From the NCBI RefSeq assembly GCF_023073335.1, contig NZ_JADPJG010000029.1:52866-116865 (forward strand): a stretch of DNA of 64,000 bases, in the 5' to 3' direction. The notes beneath the pieces were generated by a model. That model had not been told where the DNA came from. It ran no database searches and saw nothing but the letters and a program-made list of their open reading frames with translations. Shown here in pieces: positions 22,332-31,918 of the stretch. Source of the DNA: Bradyrhizobium sp. 21 (GTDB lineage: Bacteria > Pseudomonadota > Alphaproteobacteria > Rhizobiales > Xanthobacteraceae). Position 1 is the first letter of the stretch; each line of letters begins with the position of its first letter. The translations under genes and the position numbers were made by a program.

Positions 22332-22886
22332 ATGAAGGACGTATTCGCCCGCCTCGCCTCCGACTTCCTCTCCGCCATCATCTTCCTGGTCATCTATCTC
22401 ATCACCGACAACGTCATCCTCGCGACGTCGGTGGCGATTGCCGGCGCGATCGCGCAGGTGATCTATGCCCGCGTCAAGGGACGCGAGCTCGGCTTCATGA
22501 CTTATGCGAGCGTCGCGCTCGTCATCCTGCTCGGCACGGTCACGCTGCTCACCAACGATCCTCGCTTCATGATGGCAAAGCCCTCGATCGCGCATTTCGC
22601 GATCGGCGTCATCATGCTCAAGCGCGGCTGGATGCTGCGCTACATGCCGCCGATCGTCACGGAGACCGTCCCGGAATATGTGACGGCCGCAGGCTATGTC
22701 TGGGCCGCGCTGATGTTCGCGATCGGCGCCGGCACGATCGCGGTCGCTTCCAGTGGCGATCTGAAGCTGTGGGCGTTCTACATCTCGGTGGTCGCCGGCG
22801 GCGCCAAGATTTTGGCCTTTGCCGTCCAATACGTCCTCTTTAGGCTCATCGTCACCAGCCGCCGGCGCGCCGCCGCCCGCGCCTGA
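22332..22886 (+). CDS. YciB/IspZ-family inner-membrane protein
   Basis: The 184-aa membrane protein has the YciB layout: an N-terminal helix with DFLSAIIFLVIYLITDNVIL, then ATSVAIAGAIAQVIYARVKG. The signature LGTVTLLTNDPRFMMAKPSI-AHFAIGVIMLKRGWMLRYMP follows, and further helices reach residue 175. YciB (intracellular septation protein A) is an inner-membrane protein tied to cell-envelope synthesis and division. Here it is the second gene of an operon behind a TetR-type operator, so it is probably a specialised paralogue. Confidence 0.75.
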   Translation: MKDVFARLASDFLSAIIFLVIYLITDNVILATSVAIAGAIAQVIYARVKGRELGFMTYASVALVILLGTVTLLTNDPRFMMAKPSIAHFAIGVIMLKRGWMLRYMPPIVTETVPEYVTAAGYVWAALMFAIGAGTIAVASSGDLKLWAFYISVVAGGAKILAFAVQYVLFRLIVTSRRRAAARA

Positions 22887-22993
22887 TTGCCGCTCACGCG
22901 GCGTTAGTCAGCCGCGGCGAGTTGCGCTATACGCTCGGCGCAGGACTGGCTGCGGATCGTCGTAGCCCGCCGGGATTTGTTCGGGAGACGGGA

Positions 22994-23290
22994 ATGGCCG
23001 TTGACGGTAACTGGAATCTGACCATGACAACGCCGATGGGCGAGCGCCAGGCGACGCTGAACCTCTCGAGCTCCGGCGGCACGCTGACGGGCACGCAGGG
23101 CGCGGAAGGCAATACCGCCGAGATCTTCGACGGCACCATCAGCGGCGACGCCGTCAATTGGAAGGTTTCCATCACCAATCCGATGCCGTTGACGCTCGAG
23201 TTCATCGGCACCGTCTCCGGCGACAGCATGAGCGGCGAGATGGGCATCGGCCCGATGGGCAGCTTTCAGTTCACGGGCGTTCGCGCGTAA
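22994..23290 (+). CDS. Small beta-rich conserved protein
   Basis: The 98-aa product starts MAVDGNWNLTMTTPMGERQA after GGGAGACGGGA. It consists of repeated beta strands with a GxWxL...TP-G start, STGGTLTG-like turns and a closing GEMGIGPMGSFQFTGVRA. It has no signal peptide. The fold is probably a small beta barrel. Function unknown; I recall it as common in Bradyrhizobium. An earlier in-frame start at 22922 lacks a ribosome site. Confidence 0.7.
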   Translation: MAVDGNWNLTMTTPMGERQATLNLSSSGGTLTGTQGAEGNTAEIFDGTISGDAVNWKVSITNPMPLTLEFIGTVSGDSMSGEMGIGPMGSFQFTGVRA

Positions 23291-23382
23291 GCAACACTTC
23301 CGCTTCCCGCACGCGGTGCAGCGCCATAGCACGTCAAAGACGCGCATAAGCGCGCTTAGGGGGCTGCTCCGCGGAGCCGGGA

Positions 23383-23472
23383 TCCAAATCATGGAGCCCG
23401 GAAGTCATGCACCCCGGAAGTCATGGACCCCGGATCAGCAGCGCATCATGTCATGCTGCGCAGCGTCCGGGG
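23383..23472. repeat. REP-like palindromic element with short tandem copies
   Basis: CCCGGAAGTCATG occurs twice in tandem, with a related third unit GGACCCCGG. A large hairpin follows at 23428-23472: CCCCGGA/TCCGGGG as outer arms and GCAGCGCA/TGCTGCGC inside. It lies between the small protein gene and fumarase and may also end fumarase transcripts. Confidence 0.6.
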
Positions 23473-23480
23473 ACGCAGCC

Positions 23481-25136
<1,656 letters not shown>

Positions 25137-25324
25137 GGGGCGGATCTCGGGGTTTGGGGCCCTCGCGGGCCTCTAAGCATAGAAGCGTTCTAAGCTTTTT
25201 TGCCGCAAAGGGAAGGCGTTCCGGCGCGGTCGGGGCATCCCGATTCGGCGGCATAGCGGCCCTTCTCCGGCAGTCGGCAACGCGGCCCCGTGGCCATCAT
25301 CATGCCAGGGAAGACCGAAGTACA

Positions 25325-25377
25325 CCCCTTGCGCTTCGCGCGCGACGACGGTTGAATGCGCGCGCTAAGGGGCTTTT
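25325..25377 (+). promoter_or_regulatory. Long leader hairpin covering the ribosome site of the next gene
   Basis: CCCCTTGCGC and GCGCGCG segments at 25325-25345 can pair with GCGCGCGC and AAGGGG at 25360-25376. AAGGGG is the likely Shine-Dalgarno sequence of the gene starting at 25382. The hairpin is followed by TTTTT, so it could be an attenuator or a translation-blocking structure. Only the complementarity is seen; regulation is inferred. Confidence 0.4.
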
Positions 25378-25381
25378 TATC

Positions 25382-25855
25382 ATGACATTGAACTTGAACG
25401 TCCGCGGCGCGATCCTGATCGCCGCCGCCATCACCGGCCTTGTGACCCTCGCCTCGCCTGCGCGTGCGGACCGTTGCGACGACAGCGCCAAGGAGCTGTC
25501 GAACCAGGTGGATCGCCTCAAGGTGAACTTCCGCGCCGCCAACGTCGTCTACCTCACGCATCCGGCGGCCAAGGAATTGTCGGTGGCTTGCCGCGGCGAC
25601 AAATTTTCGATCGAGCTCTATGCCAAGGGCGATCGCAAGCCCAAGCCGGAGTTCTTTGCGCTGGTGGGGTCGATGGCGGCGATCGTCTTCACCGTGACAA
25701 AGGACGATACCACGACGGGCGCGACACGCTGCCTGAAGCGGATGGGCCTCTTGCGCGGTGACAAGATCAGCATGCGTTACCGCCGGCTCAACATGGAATG
25801 CACCCGCACCAAGACAGATGCGTCGATCGCGATCACGCGCGGCAAGGACGAGTAG
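25382..25855 (+). CDS. Secreted hypothetical protein
   Basis: The 157-aa product has a signal peptide (MTLNLNVRGAILIAAAITGL, cleaved after ARA). The mature part starts DRCDDSAKELSNQVDRLKVN and contains four cysteines (RCDD, SVACRGD, ATRCLKR, NMECTRT) that could form two disulfides. AAGGGG eight bases before the ATG decides the start. Probably periplasmic. No family recognised. Confidence 0.65.
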   Translation: MTLNLNVRGAILIAAAITGLVTLASPARADRCDDSAKELSNQVDRLKVNFRAANVVYLTHPAAKELSVACRGDKFSIELYAKGDRKPKPEFFALVGSMAAIVFTVTKDDTTTGATRCLKRMGLLRGDKISMRYRRLNMECTRTKTDASIAITRGKDE

Positions 25856-25883
25856 GCGGGGCACTCGCTCTTTCCACACACTC

Positions 25884-25994
25884 CGTCATTGCGAGCGCTT
25901 GCCGCCGAAGAGCGAAGGCGGAAGCGAAGCAATCCAGAATCTTTCCGCGGAGGCAGACTGGATTGCTTGGTCGCAAGGGCTTCTCGCAATGACG
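25884..25994. repeat. CGTCATTGCGAG inverted-repeat element, full copy
   Basis: Perfect 12-base ends CGTCATTGCGAG and CTCGCAATGACG enclose inner complementary segments GAAGCAATCCAG and CTGGATTGCTTG, so the whole 111 bases can fold into a long hairpin. Partial copies lie at 86-125 and 43105-43189. It codes for nothing and looks like a miniature mobile or structural repeat. Confidence 0.75.
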
Positions 25995-26137
25995 AGAGAG
26001 GTCTCGTTGTCTTCCTGACATAGCGGGATGAGGCACAAAACAGCGCACAGGATCCCTCGCATTTTAACGATTGCCTTGAAGGAAATTTCGCTCCTCGCTG
26101 CGCAAGGTCAGTTGTTTCCATGTGTGAGGATTTGTGG

Positions 26138-26314
26138 ATGAGCGTTTCAACCGTTGCGCCGCCGCCGATCGCGATCGTGGTGCCGAGCTACGACACGACC
26201 AAGCAGCAGCAGGACGACCAGACCAAGACGAAGGACAACGACCCGACCTACAAGCCGCCGCCGCCCGCGCCGCTGCCGCCGGGTCAGGGCACGCGGATCG
26301 ATCAGCTCGCCTGA
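26138..26314 (+). CDS. Small Pro/Lys-rich protein (58 aa)
   Basis: ATG 26138 gives MSVSTVAPPPIAIVVPSYDT, then a charged segment TKQQQDDQTKTKDNDPTYKP and a proline run before GQGTRIDQLA. GAGGATTTGTGG precedes it as a weak ribosome site. The low-complexity, disordered composition gives no function. Similar short Pro-rich proteins occur in Bradyrhizobium to my recollection. Confidence 0.5.
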   Translation: MSVSTVAPPPIAIVVPSYDTTKQQQDDQTKTKDNDPTYKPPPPAPLPPGQGTRIDQLA

Positions 26315-26430
26315 TCAGCCTTGCAGAGGATGAAACGCCCGATCCGGTCGATCGGGCTTTTCGCGTGTCCGGCCGCATCTTCGCCGGATAACCGGAGCAA
26401 CATCGTGCGCGGTTGAGCCGGGATCAGCAC

Positions 26431-27105
26431 ATGATCGCAAAACTGCTGTTGCAGAACACGATCACCACCGTCGCAATGGGCGCGCTGCTGTTCGCGTCCG
26501 CCGGCACGCTGCATTGGCCGTCTGCCTGGGTATTCCTGCTCACCTGCGCCCTGCTCGGCCCGCTCTGCGGCTGGTGGCTTTATCGGGTTGATCCCGCACT
26601 GCTCGCCGAACGTCTGCGGCCGGTCCTGCAAAAGGGTCAGCCCGCCGCCGACAAAGCCTTCATGGCCGTCTTCGTCGTCGCGATGCTGGCCTGGCTGGCT
26701 GCGATGGGGCTCGACCGGCGCACTCAATCATCCGACATGCCGGTTGCGTCCCAGGTGCTCGGCCTTGTTCTGTTCCTGCTCTCGACGCTGTTCATCCTCT
26801 GGGTGTTCCGCGAGAACTCGTTTGCCGCACCCGTGGTGAAACTACAGGCCGAACGCGCACAGCGTGTGATCTCGACCGGGCCTTACGCGCATGTACGCCA
26901 TCCCATGTACAGCGGCATGATCCTGTTCTTCGCGGGCGTGCCGTTGCTGCTGGGCTCGTGGTGGGGCCTCGTGATGGTGCCGGTCATCGTCGGCTTGTTT
27001 GCGATCCGCATCGGCATCGAAGAGCGCACGTTGCGCGAGGGCCTGCCGGGCTATTCCGACTACGTGACGCGCGTTCGCCATCGCCTGCTGCCCGGCGTGT
27101 GGTGA
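26431..27105 (+). CDS. ICMT-like membrane methyltransferase
   Basis: The 224-aa membrane protein has five to six helices and the C-terminal signature of isoprenylcysteine/phospholipid-type methyltransferases: VISTGPYAHVRHPMYSGMIL and IEERTLREGLPGYSDYVTRV. These supply the S-adenosylmethionine site and the conserved RHP and EE motifs. The substrate may be a lipid or another small amphipathic molecule. ATG 26431 is chosen over an in-frame TTG six codons upstream. Confidence 0.85.
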   Translation: MIAKLLLQNTITTVAMGALLFASAGTLHWPSAWVFLLTCALLGPLCGWWLYRVDPALLAERLRPVLQKGQPAADKAFMAVFVVAMLAWLAAMGLDRRTQSSDMPVASQVLGLVLFLLSTLFILWVFRENSFAAPVVKLQAERAQRVISTGPYAHVRHPMYSGMILFFAGVPLLLGSWWGLVMVPVIVGLFAIRIGIEERTLREGLPGYSDYVTRVRHRLLPGVW

Positions 27106-27220
27106 GCGTGCATCACTCCCTGTGCACTGCACGGAAAAGCGTCCCTCTCCTCCGATCGGCTGACGTCACCGGATGCGAACCTCGCTAGAGGAATGCACCC
27201 ACGCAACGGGAGACGCGACG

Positions 27221-27406
27221 ATGTTCTGCAAGCCCCCCTGCCCTGACGACCATGAGCTCGCTCACGTCCCCAATGATCCAGACGATCGCTCTGGCCCGGT
27301 GCGTTCGCAAACGCTCGGAAGCCACGACGCGTTCGGGCGATTGATCGCGCCCGAAACGGCCGGTCCGGAACGGGGGCTGCCGCCAGTCTCCCTCCGGACC
27401 GGCTAA
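27221..27406 (+). CDS. Possible small protein (61 aa)
   Basis: ATG 27221 follows GGGAGACGCGACG and opens a frame starting MFCKPPCPDDHELAHVPNDP. The product is hydrophilic, with one CxxxxC pair at the start. It is convergent with the GST gene and its stop region overlaps the GST stop. Support is the ribosome site only. Confidence 0.35.
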   Translation: MFCKPPCPDDHELAHVPNDPDDRSGPVRSQTLGSHDAFGRLIAPETAGPERGLPPVSLRTG

Positions 27407-28110
27407 TTATCCAGCTCGCGATAGCGGCGGAAGATGCCCTGCTCGTTGAAGGGAATGCGGCGTTCGCTTTCGAGATACGCCTTGATGTTCGGCCGCGCCG
27501 CCACGCGATCGTGCAAGCCGACGAGGCCCGGGATATCACCCTCGAACGCCTTCATGCGCTTTGGGAACGCGTAGCGCAGCCCATCGACGATCTGGAACAG
27601 CGAGAGATCGACGTAGGTGAGCCTACGGCCGGTGACATAGGCGCCACCACTGCTCTCAAGGATCTGTTCGAAATAGCCGAGATATTTCGGCACGCGCTCC
27701 TTCCAGAAATCGGCCGTGCGTTTCTTCGCCGGCGGCTTCTGGTCCTCGTAATAGAGCGACGGCCCGAGCGGATGATGGGTGTCGTGAATTTCCAGTACGA
27801 AATCAGTGATCGTCAGCTGGAGCTGATGCACCCAGAGTTTTCCGGCTTCCGTCTTCGGCGCGAGCCCATGGCGGGCGCCGAGATAGAGCAGGATGTTTGC
27901 GGTCTGGCCGACGACGAGTTTTCCTGCTTTGAGGAACGGCGGCGCAAAGGGCGGCGTGCCCTGATGCGTGTCCATCATCTTCATCATCGCAGCCGTGCCG
28001 CGCGGACCGCGCGCCACGTCGACATAAGCCGCTTCCGCCTCCTCCAGCGCCAGCCGCACATATTCACCGCGGCCCTGGATCTCGGGCCAGTAATAGAGCT
28101 CGTATTTCAT
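27403..28110 (-). CDS. Glutathione S-transferase family protein
   Basis: The 235-aa protein starts MKYELYYWPEIQGRGEYVRL, the N-terminal thioredoxin fold of sigma/alpha-like GSTs. A catalytic-tyrosine region (YYWPEIQGRGE), the GKLVVGQTANILLYLGARHG segment in place of the QS glutathione motif, and a helical C-terminal domain with GRRLTYVDLSLFQIVDGLRY follow. It probably conjugates or reduces small electrophiles. A longer in-frame ORF reaching 28818 is upstream noise; the chosen ATG gives the canonical start. Confidence 0.85.
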   Translation of the reverse strand: MKYELYYWPEIQGRGEYVRLALEEAEAAYVDVARGPRGTAAMMKMMDTHQGTPPFAPPFLKAGKLVVGQTANILLYLGARHGLAPKTEAGKLWVHQLQLTITDFVLEIHDTHHPLGPSLYYEDQKPPAKKRTADFWKERVPKYLGYFEQILESSGGAYVTGRRLTYVDLSLFQIVDGLRYAFPKRMKAFEGDIPGLVGLHDRVAARPNIKAYLESERRIPFNEQGIFRRYRELDN

Positions 28111-28393
28111 GGGATGGGTCCGTGAGCGTGGGGGCCCACCAATATAGCACGCGGCCCACGCTTCCGTCAGTGCAGGATGGAATCCGGTCGCGGCGGCTCG
28201 GGCCCTGGCGCTCCGAATGCCATGTCGATTAATTGCTTTCCGGGACCGGTGCGCCGGGCGAGCATGCACAATGGGCCGATCCGCAAGCGATCGTCCAGGG
28301 GAGGACGCGGGGAGTTTGTAGCGGGACCGTTCAGGGGCGGCATCCGCGATCACATCGGGGCTGCCGCCGGGCGCGGCGCGAGGGGAGATCGTC

Positions 28394-29392
28394 ATGCACT
28401 GGAACAAAGTCCGCCCAATCGCGGCAATTGCCGGCTGTGCCGCGCTTTGCCTTGCCATCGGTTTGGACCGCGCCTCGGCCGCAGAACTGCTCAAAGCCCG
28501 GCTGGCGCAAAACCTCGGACCGATCTCCGGCCTTGCGATCGTCGCCAAGTCGAAGGGAATTTTCGAAAAGCACGGTCTGGACATCGCGGTCTCGAACTTC
28601 ACGTCGGGCAAGCAGTGCCTGGACACCGTGATCGGGGGCGGCGCCGACATCGCGACGACAGCGGAGGCGCCGGTCACCGCGTCAGCCATGGCAAACCAGC
28701 CCATCGCCTTCGTCGCCGGCATGGAATATTCCGACCTCAAGACGCTCGTCGCAGCCAAGGCCGGCGTCAAGACCAAGGCGGATCTTCGCGGCAAGCGGAT
28801 CGCATTCACCGCCGGCACCGGCAGCGAGGTTTACACGGCGACTCTCCTGAAATCGGCGGGTTTGACTCCAAAGGATGTCACCCTCGTCAATCTGCGGCCG
28901 CAGGAGATGCTGCCGGCATTTGCAGCCGGAAGCATCGACGCATTCGACACTTGGGAGCCCCACATCGCCAATGCGAAGAAGGCCCTGGGCGAAGCCGCCA
29001 TCGAGATCGATACGAAGGGCACCTACTCCGAGACGTTCAACATTGTCGTCATGAGGTCCTACCTGGACGCCAACCCGGCGCTGGTTGAGAAGTTCATCGC
29101 CGCACTGATCGATGCCGAGGTCTGGATGAAGGCCCACCCGGATGAAGCCATCACCGCAGTGGCGGAGGCGGTCGGAATGAAGCGGGACGAACTCGCCCCG
29201 ATCTGGGCCGACTACATTTACCGGGTGCGTCTCGACGACCGGCTGATCGAGATTCTCAAGACCCATTCCGCATGGCGTCTCGAGAGCGGCAACCATCCTC
29301 CGGGAGCGGTGATGCCCGACTTCAGCAAGGTCGTCGTCACCGAGCCGCTGAAAAAGGTGGACCCCGCACGCGTCACGCTTTCGTGGAAATAG
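28394..29392 (+). CDS. ABC transporter substrate-binding protein (SsuA/TauA/NMT1 type)
   Basis: The 332-aa periplasmic protein has a signal peptide (to about residue 29) and the family pattern NLGPISGLAIVAKSKGIFEK, FTSGKQCLDTVIGGGADIAT and GIxIxDTWEP-like FDTWEPHIANAKKAL. Family members bind sulfonates, nitrate, taurine, thiamine precursors or related anions. The ligand cannot be assigned. It is the first gene of a three-gene import operon, followed by permease and ATPase genes and a Crp/Fnr regulator. Confidence 0.88.
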   Translation: MHWNKVRPIAAIAGCAALCLAIGLDRASAAELLKARLAQNLGPISGLAIVAKSKGIFEKHGLDIAVSNFTSGKQCLDTVIGGGADIATTAEAPVTASAMANQPIAFVAGMEYSDLKTLVAAKAGVKTKADLRGKRIAFTAGTGSEVYTATLLKSAGLTPKDVTLVNLRPQEMLPAFAAGSIDAFDTWEPHIANAKKALGEAAIEIDTKGTYSETFNIVVMRSYLDANPALVEKFIAALIDAEVWMKAHPDEAITAVAEAVGMKRDELAPIWADYIYRVRLDDRLIEILKTHSAWRLESGNHPPGAVMPDFSKVVVTEPLKKVDPARVTLSWK

Positions 29393-29400
29393 GCCCCCGC

Positions 29401-30231
29401 ATGGCCATGCAGGACGCCGCTTCGACGCGACGAGCGACTGCCATCCGCACCGATGGTCGCGCTCGGCGGCCGGATTTGGTTCGTCGTCGCCGTCTCAACG
29501 TTTTGGTCGGGGCGCTTTCGCTTCCCTTGTTCGTCGGCCTGTGGGAACTTGTCTCCCGTTCCGGGACCGTCAACATGGTGTTGTTTCCGCCGCCGACGGT
29601 GGTTGCCACGGCCGTCCTCGAGTGGATACGAAGCGGACAGTTCTTTGGCGATCTGCTGGCCAGCCTGTTTCGCGTCACCACGGGATTCATCGTGGGCGGC
29701 GCGCTCGGCATCCTGTTCGGTATTCTCACTGGCCAATTCCCCGTCATCTCGAGCCTGCTGTCCCCGCTATTCCACATCCTGCGGCCAATTCCGCCGATCG
29801 CCTTCGTGCCGATCGTCATCCTCTGGTTCGGCCTGTCGGAGGCGGGGAAATTGTTCCTCGTCGTATGGGGCGTGTTCTTCACGGTATGGCTCTCGACCCA
29901 TATCGGCGTGCAGAAGGTCGACCGCGGCCTGATCCGGGCGGCATTGATGCTCGGCACGCCCCGACGGCAGATGCTCCAGGAAATCGTGCTGCTGGGCGCG
30001 CTCCCCTACATCGTGGTCGGGTTGCGCACCGCCGTCAGCATCTCCTTCTACACGCTTGTCGCGGCCGAACTGGCCGGCGCTTTCGCCGGCATTGTCTACA
30101 GGATCGAGATTGCGCAGCAGAATTTACAAACGGGCCAGGTCATGGGCGGGCTCGCAGCGCTCGGGTTGATGTCGTTCATTGCCGACCGGCTGTTTGCGGC
30201 TCTTGCCGAACGGCTTGTCTGGTGGCGCTGA
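29401..30231 (+). CDS. ABC transporter permease (SsuC/TauC type)
   Basis: The 276-aa inner-membrane protein has an N-terminal basic stretch and about six helices. The EAA-loop region reads GLIRAALMLGTPRRQMLQEI then VLLGALPYIVVGLRTAVSIS, as in SsuC/TauC/NrtB permeases. ATG 29401 starts eight bases after the binding-protein stop. The stop codon overlaps the ATG of the ATPase gene (TGATG), indicating translational coupling. Confidence 0.9.
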   Translation: MAMQDAASTRRATAIRTDGRARRPDLVRRRRLNVLVGALSLPLFVGLWELVSRSGTVNMVLFPPPTVVATAVLEWIRSGQFFGDLLASLFRVTTGFIVGGALGILFGILTGQFPVISSLLSPLFHILRPIPPIAFVPIVILWFGLSEAGKLFLVVWGVFFTVWLSTHIGVQKVDRGLIRAALMLGTPRRQMLQEIVLLGALPYIVVGLRTAVSISFYTLVAAELAGAFAGIVYRIEIAQQNLQTGQVMGGLAALGLMSFIADRLFAALAERLVWWR

Positions 30232-31091
30232 TGTCGGGACTTCGATCGAGCATGAAACTGGCTGCGACAAATTCGCCTGCCTCCGTCGAGGCGGCGCGGA
30301 AGCAACCGGCCATTCAAGTCTCGAACCTGAGCATCGTTTTCGACAGCAAGCGCGGACAGGTCATCGCGGTGGATCGCGTTTCCTTTGACGTCGCCCCTGG
30401 CGAGTTCGTTTGCATCGCCGGGCCCTCCGGCTGCGGCAAGTCGACGGTGCTCAATACGATCGCCGGACTGGAAGTGCCGTTTGAAGGCGACATCCTGGTC
30501 GAGGGCGCGCCTGTCTACAGTCCGCGCCCCGATGTCGGCATGGTGTTCCAGCAGCCGCATCTCTTCCCCTGGAAGTCCGTCCGCAGGAATATCGCCCACG
30601 GTCCCAGGATGCTCGGGAAGTCCAGGACGGAAGCGAATGCCATCGCCGACGATCTGATCGCGATGATCGGTCTCACGCGTTTCGCCGACGCTTATCCGAG
30701 CACGCTGTCCGGCGGCATGCAGCAGCGCGTGGCGATTGCGCGAGCGCTGGCTAATCAGCCCCGCGTGCTGCTGATGGACGAGCCCTTCGGGGCTCTCGAC
30801 GCGCAGACCCGGGCGGTGATGCAGGACAATCTGCTGGCGCTGCGCGACCGGATCAAGGCGACAATCGTGTTCGTCACGCATGACATCGACGAAGCCATCG
30901 TGCTGGCCGACCGCGTTCTCATCATGAGCGCGGGACCGGGCCGCATCCTGCGCGAAGTCGCGGTCAAGCTGCCGCGCCCGCGGTCCAGTTCCGTCATGGT
31001 CGAGCCGGCTTATCTGTCCCTCAAGAAGGATTGTCTCGACGTCATCCGCGCAGAAGGGTTGCGGGCGTTCAATCAGTCCGACGCGAACTGA
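30231..31091 (+). CDS. ABC transporter ATPase (SsuB/TauB type)
   Basis: The 286-aa ATPase shows Walker A GPSGCGKST at about residue 67, the Q-loop in VGMVFQQPHLFPW, the signature LSGGMQQRVAIARAL, Walker B VLLMDEPFGALD and the switch histidine in FVTHDIDEAI. The VTHDIDEA stretch is typical of the nitrate/sulfonate/taurine subfamily. It overlaps the permease gene by one base. Downstream lies a Crp/Fnr regulator in the same direction. Confidence 0.93.
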   Translation: MSGLRSSMKLAATNSPASVEAARKQPAIQVSNLSIVFDSKRGQVIAVDRVSFDVAPGEFVCIAGPSGCGKSTVLNTIAGLEVPFEGDILVEGAPVYSPRPDVGMVFQQPHLFPWKSVRRNIAHGPRMLGKSRTEANAIADDLIAMIGLTRFADAYPSTLSGGMQQRVAIARALANQPRVLLMDEPFGALDAQTRAVMQDNLLALRDRIKATIVFVTHDIDEAIVLADRVLIMSAGPGRILREVAVKLPRPRSSSVMVEPAYLSLKKDCLDVIRAEGLRAFNQSDAN

Positions 31092-31182
31092 TCGCCCGGA
31101 GCTCGCGGATCGTGAAGCGGACCGCAGCGGGCTGGCATGGTTCTTGAATAATCGATGCCGGGTCTCACATGCGGAGCCGGCG

Positions 31183-31908
31183 ATGCACAGGGCGAACAGC
31201 GCGATAGCGGCAGGTGTGATGCTCGCGGAGTCGGACGATCTCGTCAGACCACTGCCCGGCTTGCTGGACGGTCTCAACCGGGCTGATTGCAATCGCTTGC
31301 GGGCGATCGGACGCGAGAAGGTCCTGGAAGCCGGCCAACTGATCTGGTCTCAGGGCGACGCACAGGCCGGGATCTACCTGATCAGCGAGGGGCGCATACG
31401 CAGCTACTATGCGGCGCCGTCGGGGCGCGAAGTCACGCTCGCCTACTGGTTTCCGGGCAACTTCGTCGGCGGGCCCGACATATTCGGAACGGGCCCGCAC
31501 ATGTGGACATCGGTTGCGGCCGAGCGCAGCCGGTTGACGTTCATGCCCGGACCGGCGTTGCGGCGACTCGCGCTGGACTCGCCGGCGATCGCCGTCGCTT
31601 TGCTGGATGCGCTGGCATTCAAGGCGCGATGCTATTCGGCAATGGCCCAGATGCTCGGGACGCGCTCGGTCACCGAGCGGCCGCATAGCCTGTTGATCTT
31701 CCTGTCGCACGTCTACGGCGTGAAGCGCGACGGTGAGATCGTCGTCGGCATGCCGTTTACCCACGGCGATCTCGCCAACCTCATCGGATCCACCCGCCAA
31801 TGGGTGACGGTGCAACTCGCGCGGCTCCAGGAGGAAGGCGTGATCAGATACGACAGATCCGTGATTTCGATCCTGGATCTTTCGACGCTGGGGCGGGAGA
31901 CGGAATAG
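31183..31908 (+). CDS. Crp/Fnr-family transcriptional regulator
   Basis: The 241-aa regulator has a cyclic-nucleotide-type beta barrel (LEAGQLIWSQGDAQAGIYLI then SEGRIRSYYAAPSGREVTLA) and a C-terminal winged helix with MPFTHGDLANLIGSTRQWVT as recognition region. No cysteine cluster for an Fe-S centre is seen. It lies 91 bp after the transporter ATPase in the same direction and may control the importer or the amidase. An upstream in-frame TTG at 31144 is rejected in favour of ATG 31183. Confidence 0.85.
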   Translation: MHRANSAIAAGVMLAESDDLVRPLPGLLDGLNRADCNRLRAIGREKVLEAGQLIWSQGDAQAGIYLISEGRIRSYYAAPSGREVTLAYWFPGNFVGGPDIFGTGPHMWTSVAAERSRLTFMPGPALRRLALDSPAIAVALLDALAFKARCYSAMAQMLGTRSVTERPHSLLIFLSHVYGVKRDGEIVVGMPFTHGDLANLIGSTRQWVTVQLARLQEEGVIRYDRSVISILDLSTLGRETE

Positions 31909-31918
31909 TATCCGCCTT

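Noticed and set aside
27403..28818. 471-codon frame containing the GST
   Set aside because: The canonical GST N-terminus starts at 28110. The preceding 236 codons are Ala/Pro/Arg-rich noise and overlap the binding-protein gene on the other strand.
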